NCBI GenBank assembly: GCA_020720115.1
Contig: DYPD01000008.1
Coordinates: forward strand, 1-56,117
Origin: Thiomargarita sp.
Lineage (GTDB): Bacteria; Pseudomonadota; Gammaproteobacteria; Beggiatoales; Beggiatoaceae
DNA length: 56,117 bases
Direction: 5' to 3'
Positions within the stretch are counted from its first letter, which is position 1; the number at the start of each line of letters is the position of its first letter. A program made the position numbers and the translations under genes. The notes beneath the pieces were generated by a model. It saw nothing but the letters and a program-made list of their open reading frames with translations, was not told the origin of the DNA and ran no database searches. Below, piece after piece: positions 26,416 through 32,815 of this stretch.

Positions 26416-26943
26416 ATGAATGTTAAAACTACTGAAATTCCTGGCGTTTTAATTATAGAACCCAAAGTATTTGGTGATGCACGCGGATTTTTTCTGGAAA
26501 CCCATCAAGATCGGCGTTACCGCGAAGCAGGTATTACCGAGTCTTTTGTACAAGACAATCATTCTCACTCGGCGCAGGGGGTGTTGCGCGGACTGCATTT
26601 TCAACGCACCCATCCGCAGGGCAAATTGGTGCATGTCACGCACGGCAGTGTATTTGATGTGGCAGTGGATATTCGTAAAGATTCAGCGACTTACGGGCGT
26701 TGGGTAGGCATTACTTTAGATGCACAATCACACCGGCAATTTTATGTTCCGCCAGGTTGTGCGCATGGTTTCTGCGTTTTGTCTGAATATGCGGATTTTC
26801 ATTATAAATGTACGGATTATTATTATCCTGAAGACGAAGGCGCAATTCTTTGGAATGATCCTGATATTGGTATTGAGTGGCCTATCACACAGCCGACTTT
26901 ATCCAGCAAAGACGCCCAAGCCGGCTATTTTAAGGATTTGTAA
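26416..26943 (+). CDS. rmlC: dTDP-4-dehydrorhamnose 3,5-epimerase
   Basis: 175 residues of the RmlC cupin: 'EPKVFGDARGFFLETHQDRR', 'FVQDNHSHSAQGVLRGLHFQ' containing the catalytic His, 'HGSVFDVAVDIRKDS', 'FYVPPGCAHGFCVLSE' and 'YKCTDYYYPEDE'. It makes dTDP-4-keto-L-rhamnose for rhamnose-containing surface glycans. rmlD follows after 35 bases. rmlA and rmlB are not in the window. Two bases are available for an ATG with AGGACTGC upstream; the start is well supported by the family N-terminus. Confidence 0.96.
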   Translation: MNVKTTEIPGVLIIEPKVFGDARGFFLETHQDRRYREAGITESFVQDNHSHSAQGVLRGLHFQRTHPQGKLVHVTHGSVFDVAVDIRKDSATYGRWVGITLDAQSHRQFYVPPGCAHGFCVLSEYADFHYKCTDYYYPEDEGAILWNDPDIGIEWPITQPTLSSKDAQAGYFKDL

Positions 26944-26978
26944 CCTTTTTTCTGACTATTAACCACGAACGCATAACC

Positions 26979-27875
26979 ATGAACACAACCACTAAGCGCA
27001 TTTTACTCATCAGTTGCACAGGGCAGGTCGGTGCTGAACTTTGGCGTTGTTTACAACCACTTGGACAGGTCGTGCCGGTTGATCGCAGCGATACCGCGCT
27101 GCGTATCGAACTCACAGATCACAGCAACATTCGCAACCTGGTGCGTGAAATCAAGCCCGACATTATTGTCAACGCCGCCGCTTACACCGCAGTAGATAAA
27201 GCTGAACAAGAACCGGATGTTGCAATGGCAATCAATGGCACTGCACCAGGCATTTTGGCAGAAGAAGCCAAAGCACTTAACGCGCTCTTGGTGCATTATT
27301 CCACTGATTATGTGTTCAATGGTCAGCGTAATGACAATGCCTACAGCGAGGAGGATTTTTGCGATCCGCGCAATGTCTATGGCGCAACCAAGCTGGCGGG
27401 CGACCAAGCGATTCAACAAGTCGGCTGCAAGCATTTGATTTTCCGCACCAGTTGGGTCTACGGGCGCTATGGCAAAAACTTTTTGCTGACCATGCAACGG
27501 CTGGCAAAAGAACGCGACGAACTGCGTGTTGTGGCGGATCAAATCGGCGCTCCAACCTGGAGCCGTCTGATTGCAGACGCCACCGCGCAAGTGTTAGCAC
27601 AAGTCAATTCACCGCTGATGATGGCAGATATGAACAAGCTATCTGGCATTTACAACCTGACTTGTGGCGGGCAAACCAGTTGGTACGATTTTGCCAAAGC
27701 CATTGTGCAGCAATTACCCAATCCGCCGCATGTCATTCCCATCACGACTGACGAATACCCAGCCCCCGCTAAGCGTCCGGCTTATTCAGTGCTGTCTAAC
27801 GACAAACTGGCGAACGCTTTTGGCATTCGCCTGCCGTCTTGGGAAACCGCCTTATCCGTATGCCAAAGCCGATAA
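26979..27875 (+). CDS. rmlD: dTDP-4-dehydrorhamnose reductase
   Basis: 298 residues of the RmlD SDR family: NADPH-binding start 'ILLISCTGQVGAELWRCLQP' with GxxGQVG-type loop, 'IVNAAAYTAVDKAEQEPDVA', 'HYSTDYVFNGQRND', the catalytic 'YGATKLAGDQAI' (YxxxK), and 'RTSWVYGRYGKNFLLTM'. It performs the last step of dTDP-L-rhamnose synthesis. The operon with rmlC is clear, and the gspK-like gene begins five bases after its stop. Confidence 0.96.
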   Translation: MNTTTKRILLISCTGQVGAELWRCLQPLGQVVPVDRSDTALRIELTDHSNIRNLVREIKPDIIVNAAAYTAVDKAEQEPDVAMAINGTAPGILAEEAKALNALLVHYSTDYVFNGQRNDNAYSEEDFCDPRNVYGATKLAGDQAIQQVGCKHLIFRTSWVYGRYGKNFLLTMQRLAKERDELRVVADQIGAPTWSRLIADATAQVLAQVNSPLMMADMNKLSGIYNLTCGGQTSWYDFAKAIVQQLPNPPHVIPITTDEYPAPAKRPAYSVLSNDKLANAFGIRLPSWETALSVCQSR

Positions 27876-27880
27876 ACCCA

Positions 27881-28948
27881 ATGAACGCGATAAATGCTCG
27901 CAGCCAAGGCGTGGTGCTGATTGCCGTGCTCTGGTTTATCGCGCTCATGAGTTTATTGGTGGCTACCCTCGCCTCAGAAGTGCGCTTGACTGCCAAAGCC
28001 GTATTTCACAACCAGGATAACGTCGAAATTTGGGCAAAAACCCTGGAAACCTTGCACCTGGCAGAAATGGAACTCATGATTCAGCGGATGCCCTTACCGC
28101 CAGAGAAATTGGAAAAACCCTTAAGCGAGCGGGAAAATCCTCTCCTGCACTTTAACGGGCAAGTAGTGCAACTCTCCTATCCACAACCTGAAGGCTCAAC
28201 GGTGCGCATTTACGATCACGCCGGAAAAATCAATGTGCGCAGCCTCAACAGCACTCAACTGCGCGACTTACTGAGCAAACAAATCGGCGAAGAAGATGTC
28301 GAACGCTTAGACGCCCTGCAACAAGCCTGGGATGATTGGAAAGACGCAGACGACCTAAAGCGCCTCAACGGGGCGGAAAAAGCCTATTACGAAACCCTTG
28401 ATCCGCCCTACGAACCGCGCAACGGGCTATTTGAAACCCTGGAAGAAATTCGCCTAATTAAAGGCTTTGACCAGGTATTCAAAGACATAGATTTAAATAC
28501 TGTGTTTACCATTTATGCTGGCAGTTATCAGGTCAACCCCAATTATGCGACAACTGAGGTACTCAACCTGCTGCCAGGCGTGGATACCAAGGGAGTCGAG
28601 CAGATTATTGAACTGCGCAATTCGACAGAGATTAAAAGCCTCAGTGATTTAAATGAAATTATTGCAGGTGAGGCTTTAGCCAAATTGCAGCCCTGGTTGG
28701 AATTTGGTAACAGTGGCAGTAGCATATACACCATTGCCATTCAAATCGCCCCCGTAGCAGAAGCGGATGCTGCTGAAAAAGCTGACCTCAAGCCAATAAC
28801 AACTGCTGATGATAATAACGCTGAACCACCGCCAGCCAGCACCGTTAGCCAGTATGCTTTTTTAGCAACTGTACAAAGCAGCGGCTACGCTATTCCACCA
28901 CGCATTCTCAAAATCGAGCCTTACGGACAGCTTCCCAGCGTCCAATAA
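27881..28948 (+). CDS. GspK-like minor pseudopilin (orphan)
   Basis: About 355 residues from the ATG at 27881; the ORF track start at 27839 lies inside rmlD. The N-terminus 'ARSQGVVLIAVLWFIALMSL' is a class III prepilin-type signal, cleaved after Gly, and lacks Glu at position 5 as GspK does. 'AGKINVRSLNSTQLRDLL', 'DWKDADDLKRLNGAEKAYYE' and 'NPNYATTEVLNLLPGVD' fit the GspK saf-type (helix-hairpin-helix-like) domain. GspK caps the type II secretion pseudopilus tip. No other gsp gene is nearby, so it must work with a system encoded elsewhere. The C-terminal 60 residues are Ala/Pro-rich. Confidence 0.85.
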   Translation: MNAINARSQGVVLIAVLWFIALMSLLVATLASEVRLTAKAVFHNQDNVEIWAKTLETLHLAEMELMIQRMPLPPEKLEKPLSERENPLLHFNGQVVQLSYPQPEGSTVRIYDHAGKINVRSLNSTQLRDLLSKQIGEEDVERLDALQQAWDDWKDADDLKRLNGAEKAYYETLDPPYEPRNGLFETLEEIRLIKGFDQVFKDIDLNTVFTIYAGSYQVNPNYATTEVLNLLPGVDTKGVEQIIELRNSTEIKSLSDLNEIIAGEALAKLQPWLEFGNSGSSIYTIAIQIAPVAEADAAEKADLKPITTADDNNAEPPPASTVSQYAFLATVQSSGYAIPPRILKIEPYGQLPSVQ

Positions 28949-29497
28949 AGTTTATTCCTGCCTTCAAATTCAACGAATTGTATTTTTACCCAACATCATT
29001 GATGTGCTCTTTGATCTGGTAGGTACATTGCTACACATGGCAAACGGCGAGGCGATGTTTTTTACACTATCAAAGTGACTGGCGTTAAGCTTCAATCTCA
29101 ATAAAAACAAATAGTCATAACGTGACAATTGAATATTCTATAGGCATTTCACTGATTATTAGGCTTAACTGGCATGAAATAAAAAGTTATTAATTCTATA
29201 GACCAACAGTTTTAGCAACGGAATATTTGCAAACCGCTGATAAGTTAATGAATTTATATACTATTTATGTGAAATCAAAGGAAATTGGTCACTTCATCCT
29301 TCTGATGGATTGTTGTTTAAGTGCATAACTGGATACAATAAAAAACAGTGGCTTTCAGATAGTCCATTGGCATTTTTGTAGAAATATTGAAAAACAATTA
29401 AATATTTCCATGTATAACGCAAAATCGAACATTGATTTTCCCTGCAAAGCAAGGTCTCCACGTACTATGCAGATTCATATTCCAATGCGGTCAAAAA
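28949..29497 (+). other. AT-rich intergenic region
   Basis: No ORF with coding character, RNA gene or convincing terminator was seen between the gspK-like stop and the yfiR-like start. The segment is clearly more AT-rich than its neighbours and may hold the promoter of the yfiR-thiE pair. Confidence 0.5.
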
Positions 29498-30136
29498 ATG
29501 TATTTTTCAGTCAACATTGGTTTGGCAGATAAGGTTGCTTGCTTGTATCCAACTTATCTTAAGCCCTCTATCTGTTACTGCGCTTTCCTGTGCTGCCTAT
29601 TTTGCTGCAACATGCAGCCCGCTTGGGGTTTGGATGAGGTGGATGAATATGCGCTGAAGGCAGTGTTTTTATTCAATTTAGCCAAATTTATCAGTTGGCC
29701 AGACAGCACTTTTGCGAATGCCGAACAAAAATTTCGTTTTTGTATCCTGGGAGAAACCAAATTTAATGGCGATATGAAGCGTACCATTGAAGGGGAAAAA
29801 ATCAACGCACGCGCCATCAGCGTGGAAAAAGAGATTGAGCTAGACAGCAGCAGTTATAGTTGCCAAATTCTGTTTATTAGCCCCAAGGAAGCCTCCAGAC
29901 TGTCTGAAATTATGGATTTTTTTAAGGATTATCCAGTGCTTACGGTCAGCGATCTGAAGGATTTTGCGAATTTAGGCGGCATGGTGGAGTTTTATAAAGA
30001 GAACCTTTACAAAGAAGGCGAACGAATACGTTTAGCCATTAATATCAATGCGTTGCAAGGAGCTAAATTGCAGGCTAACGCTAATTTGTTGCGCGTGGCG
30101 AAGCTGATTTCCCCAATCCCCCTTGAGTCACCCTAA
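29498..30136 (+). CDS. YfiR/HmsC-type periplasmic regulator (DUF4154)
   Basis: About 212 residues from the ATG at 29498; the ORF track TTG at 29432 lies before an unlikely N-terminal extension. A Cys-rich hydrophobic segment ('ICYCAFLCCLFCCNMQPAWG') acts as a signal peptide. The mature part has the DUF4154 start 'EYALKAVFLFNLAKFISWPD', then 'FCILGETKFNGDMKRTIEGE', 'CQILFISPKEA' and 'MVEFYKENLYKEGERIRLAI'. YfiR proteins repress membrane diguanylate cyclases (YfiN) from the periplasm. No YfiN partner or YfiB adjoins. The stop overlaps the thiE start by one base. Confidence 0.83.
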   Translation: MYFSVNIGLADKVACLYPTYLKPSICYCAFLCCLFCCNMQPAWGLDEVDEYALKAVFLFNLAKFISWPDSTFANAEQKFRFCILGETKFNGDMKRTIEGEKINARAISVEKEIELDSSSYSCQILFISPKEASRLSEIMDFFKDYPVLTVSDLKDFANLGGMVEFYKENLYKEGERIRLAININALQGAKLQANANLLRVAKLISPIPLESP

Positions 30137-30768
30137 TGTCTGCCAATATGCCGATCTGTGGTTTGTACGCCGTCACTGATGCCGCGTTGATGCCGGTGCA
30201 GTCGTTTCTAGCCCAAGCTGAGGCGGCTTTGCGGGGGGGCGCTCAGCTCTTGCAATATCGAGATAAAAGTGCTGAAACCGACAAGCGCCGCACACAAGCG
30301 CAGGCACTCCAGGCGTTGTGCCGCGACTATGTAGTGCCGCTGATTATTAATGATGACGTGCAGTTAGCGCGACAAGTGCAAGCAGCGGGCGTGCATTTGG
30401 GGCGGGAGGATGGGTTATTGTCAGAAGCGCGTGCTTATTTAGGTGCATCGGCAATCATCGGGATTTCTTGTTACAACGAATTGTTGTGCGCTCAACAAGC
30501 ACAGGCGCAAGGCGCTGATTATGTTGCCTTTGGTAGCTTTTATCCATCTCCCACTAAGCCCTTAGCCGCCCGCGCTACGCCAGAATTATTGCGCCAAGCC
30601 AGACAAGTGATGAATCTGCCAATAGTGGCGATAGGGGGGATTCAGGTAGACCATGCGCTGGCGTTAGTGCGTGCAGGTGCGGATTGTCTGGCAGTGATCA
30701 GCGGGCTTTTTGGACAAACTGACATCGCTGCTGCTGCACGCCGCTATCAAGCAGTGTTCGACGCATGA
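30136..30768 (+). CDS. thiE: Thiamine-phosphate synthase
   Basis: 210 residues of the ThiE TIM barrel: 'GLYAVTDAALM', 'GGAQLLQYRDKS' (phosphate- and HMP-PP-binding region), 'LIINDDVQLARQVQAAGVHL', 'GISCYNELLCAQQAQAQGAD', 'VAFGSFYPSPTKP' and 'IVAIGGIQVDHA'. It joins HMP-PP and thiazole phosphate to thiamine phosphate, the substrate of ThiL, whose gene is at 11.2 kb. It starts on the last base of the yfiR-like stop, so translation is coupled to an unrelated gene. The usual thiD or hemL neighbours are absent. Confidence 0.96.
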   Translation: MSANMPICGLYAVTDAALMPVQSFLAQAEAALRGGAQLLQYRDKSAETDKRRTQAQALQALCRDYVVPLIINDDVQLARQVQAAGVHLGREDGLLSEARAYLGASAIIGISCYNELLCAQQAQAQGADYVAFGSFYPSPTKPLAARATPELLRQARQVMNLPIVAIGGIQVDHALALVRAGADCLAVISGLFGQTDIAAAARRYQAVFDA

Positions 30769-30772
30769 ATGC

Positions 30773-31264
30773 TTACGCCCGCAAGCGCCAAGTTGGCTGA
30801 TCGCCACTGGTTAAAAGCCCCTGTTGTAGCAACCACCGCTGTGCATCTTCAGCATCCCGCTCAAACCACAGGCGGGTTGCGCCTAAACGAAAACTGTAGC
30901 CCCAAGCGTCCATATCCGCCCACATGCGCTCACGCCCCATTTCGGGTAAATAGCCAGCCAGTACTATTTGCAGATAACAAACGCCATTCTCTTCTGCATA
31001 ATCGCCTGCCGCGTTTGTATGGAGCGCCGCACGCCGCTGTCCGTCCATGCAGATGTAATGACAGGCTTCATGCAGCGCCGAATGTATCGGGGTATCAGGA
31101 CGCAGATACAGGCGGTTGGCAATCAATCCCGCTTCTTCACCGCCCCAATAAGAACCAGGAATACTGTCTTGTACGGCAACTGTGGCGATCTCCAAAGTGT
31201 AAGGCATAAGGAGTTTTTGTAGAGAAGCCAAGGGAATATCTTGGCTACGGAGGACTGGTTTCAT
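30773..31264 (-). CDS. Putative zincin-like protein with HEACH motif
   Basis: 163 residues from the ATG at 31264 (Met 19 of the track ORF). 'SALHEACHYICMDGQRRAAL' contains an HExxH metal-binding motif in a helical context, followed by 'NAAGDYAEENGVCYLQIVLA', whose Glu residues could supply a third ligand. No signal peptide or TM helix is seen. The protein looks like a cytoplasmic metalloprotease-like domain of a small family, but I do not recognise a named family. It converges with thiE (four bases between stops). Confidence 0.65.
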   Translation of the reverse strand: MKPVLRSQDIPLASLQKLLMPYTLEIATVAVQDSIPGSYWGGEEAGLIANRLYLRPDTPIHSALHEACHYICMDGQRRAALHTNAAGDYAEENGVCYLQIVLAGYLPEMGRERMWADMDAWGYSFRLGATRLWFERDAEDAQRWLLQQGLLTSGDQPTWRLRA

Positions 31265-31383
31265 GCTCGACAGTTCTCTGAGTGCTGGTTGGCAAAGACA
31301 GATGAGGCACCTAACCACCTGCGGCGCAGGTGATTGAAGTCATGAGGATATTTTAGGGTGAAGTATGACACAGCGGCAGGTGC

Positions 31384-31764
31384 TTAAGCTGCCTGTACGG
31401 GAATGGCATTGCGTGAGCCAGTGACTTCGTTGCACTCATTGAGATACACCAGCACGGGGTGGTGATTGCTGATTTCTTGCGCACTCATCAAGCTATAAGT
31501 GCAGATGATAATGCGATCCCCTGGATGCGCTTTATGCGCCGCCGCGCCGTTGATAGAAATAATGCCAGAACCGGCTTCTGCTTCAATGGCATAGGTACTA
31601 AAACGCTCGCCATTGGCAATATTGTAGATGTGAATTTGCTCATAGGGGTAAATGTGCGCCCAGCGCAGCAAATTGATGTCAATCGCGCAAGAGCCTTCAT
31701 AATCCAGCTCAGCGTGGGTTACACGGGCACGGTGCAGTTTACTTTTTAACAGTGTATGTTGCAT
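31384..31764 (-). CDS. panD: Aspartate 1-decarboxylase
   Basis: 126 residues from the ATG at 31764, with AGGAAG upstream; the track ORF adds 23 spurious residues. The self-processing site Gly24-Ser25 in '[15 protein letters not shown]' yields the pyruvoyl cofactor. Other PanD blocks are '[19 protein letters not shown]', '[20 protein letters not shown]' and '[17 protein letters not shown]'. It makes beta-alanine for pantothenate and coenzyme A. It is monocistronic here, apart from panB/panC. Confidence 0.97.
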   Translation of the reverse strand: MQHTLLKSKLHRARVTHAELDYEGSCAIDINLLRWAHIYPYEQIHIYNIANGERFSTYAIEAEAGSGIISINGAAAHKAHPGDRIIICTYSLMSAQEISNHHPVLVYLNECNEVTGSRNAIPVQAA

Positions 31765-31922
31765 ACATAGCTTCCTCGCTTTGCAGGTCAATGCGGATAC
31801 AATGATTATGTCGCTGTTAGTCATATGTTGCAATGCAACAGCTTAATTTTAAGGCTCGCATTTTAACAGGAAAAATTTTGTCATGTGAATGAGTATTGGG
31901 GATTTTATTAGGAATCATAGCC

Positions 31923-32450
31923 TTGAATACAGACGAATTTTATAGCCTAGCATTACCCGAATTAACCGCCTGGATGGATCAGGGGGGAACTATTTTATGG
32001 AGCATCGCGTTGGTCTCTTGCGTGCTCTGGTTATTGATTTTTGAACGCTATTATTTTCTGCTTAACCAGTATCCCGCTTTGCGTCAACGACTGCAACAAG
32101 CTTGGTTAGCACGCACCGAACACGGCTCTTGGTATGCACACCGCATTCGCATTGGCTTATTAAGCGAGGCTAAATTGGGTTTGCAACGACACCTTTGTCT
32201 GCTCCAGATTTTGCCGCAAATCCTGCTACTGTTAGGTTTATTAGGCACGGTCAGCGGCATGATCAGCGTGTTTGAGGTGCTTTATCTGCACGCAAATCTA
32301 CGCAGCCTAGCAGACGGCATTTCACAGGCGCTACTCACGACTATGGCGGGACTATTGACGGCACTGCCGGGGTTATTTTGTAGTGCGGATTTACTCAAGC
32401 GGATGCACTGGGAAGTGCAAAAACTAGCGGATTTACTGACCTTTACTTAA
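31923..32450 (+). CDS. MotA/TolQ/ExbB-type proton-channel protein without ExbD
   Basis: About 175 residues with three TM helices: 'ILWSIALVSCVLWLLIF' near the start, then 'ILPQILLLLGLLGTVSGMIS' and 'ISQALLTTMAGLLTALPGLF'. The GLLGTVxGM and the 'ALLTTMAGLLTALP' block are the conserved MotA/TolQ/ExbB pore motifs. TTG at 31923 is chosen because AGGA lies nine bases upstream; the track TTG at 31896 is the alternative. These proteins couple proton flow to an ExbD/TolR partner, which is not in the vicinity. It could pair with an ExbD encoded elsewhere. Confidence 0.85.
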   Translation: MNTDEFYSLALPELTAWMDQGGTILWSIALVSCVLWLLIFERYYFLLNQYPALRQRLQQAWLARTEHGSWYAHRIRIGLLSEAKLGLQRHLCLLQILPQILLLLGLLGTVSGMISVFEVLYLHANLRSLADGISQALLTTMAGLLTALPGLFCSADLLKRMHWEVQKLADLLTFT

Positions 32451-32453
32451 GGG

Positions 32454-32478
32454 CTTGCCGGATGCGCGATCCGGCAAG
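32454..32478. terminator. Palindromic hairpin between convergent genes
   Basis: A perfect ten-bp stem CTTGCCGGAT/ATCCGGCAAG with a five-base loop lies between the convergent exbB-like and DUF3149 genes. It lacks a T tract on either side, so it is a likely but weak bidirectional terminator. Confidence 0.5.
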
Positions 32479-32492
32479 AAACGGCAGAAAAA

Positions 32493-32630
32493 CTATTTTT
32501 TATCGGCTTTTTTACCGCTACGTTTAATAAACATAATTCCCAAAAAAATCATCATGATGATAGAAAAACCAACGGTAAACAGAGACAGTTGACCAATGGG
32601 ATCATTAAGCAGAATGTCCATGATAGGCAT
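32493..32630 (-). CDS. DUF3149 single-TM miniprotein
   Basis: A 45-residue protein starting at the ATG at 32630, with AGGAGG nine bases upstream; the longer track ORF is unsupported. 'MDILLNDPIGQLSLFTVGFS' and a single TM helix followed by a Lys-rich end ('IMFIKRSGKKADKK') match DUF3149, a family of very short gammaproteobacterial membrane proteins. Function unknown. It sits downstream of nrdA but is separated by two hairpins and probably has its own promoter. Confidence 0.78.
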   Translation of the reverse strand: MPIMDILLNDPIGQLSLFTVGFSIIMMIFLGIMFIKRSGKKADKK

Positions 32631-32756
32631 GTGAAAACACCTCCTGAATTGTTGTTGTTGCGCAATGAAAACGAGAATCTGATTGCTGCTACGCACGTTT
32701 AAGAACCTTTTAAGTTCTTGCGATCAGCGCCCGTAACACAGGCTGAGTATAATGGA

Positions 32757-32780
32757 TTTATGCGGCAAATGCCGCATAAA
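32757..32780 (-). terminator. Hairpin downstream of nrdA
   Basis: A perfect 11-bp stem TTTATGCGGCA/TGCCGCATAAA with a two-base loop lies 36 bases after the nrdA stop. No strong T tract follows. A second small stem AAGAAC/GTTCTT is at 32701-32719. Confidence 0.5.
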
Positions 32781-32815
32781 TTCGCGCCTAATGCCCTAAT
32801 TTAACGCTTACTCGA

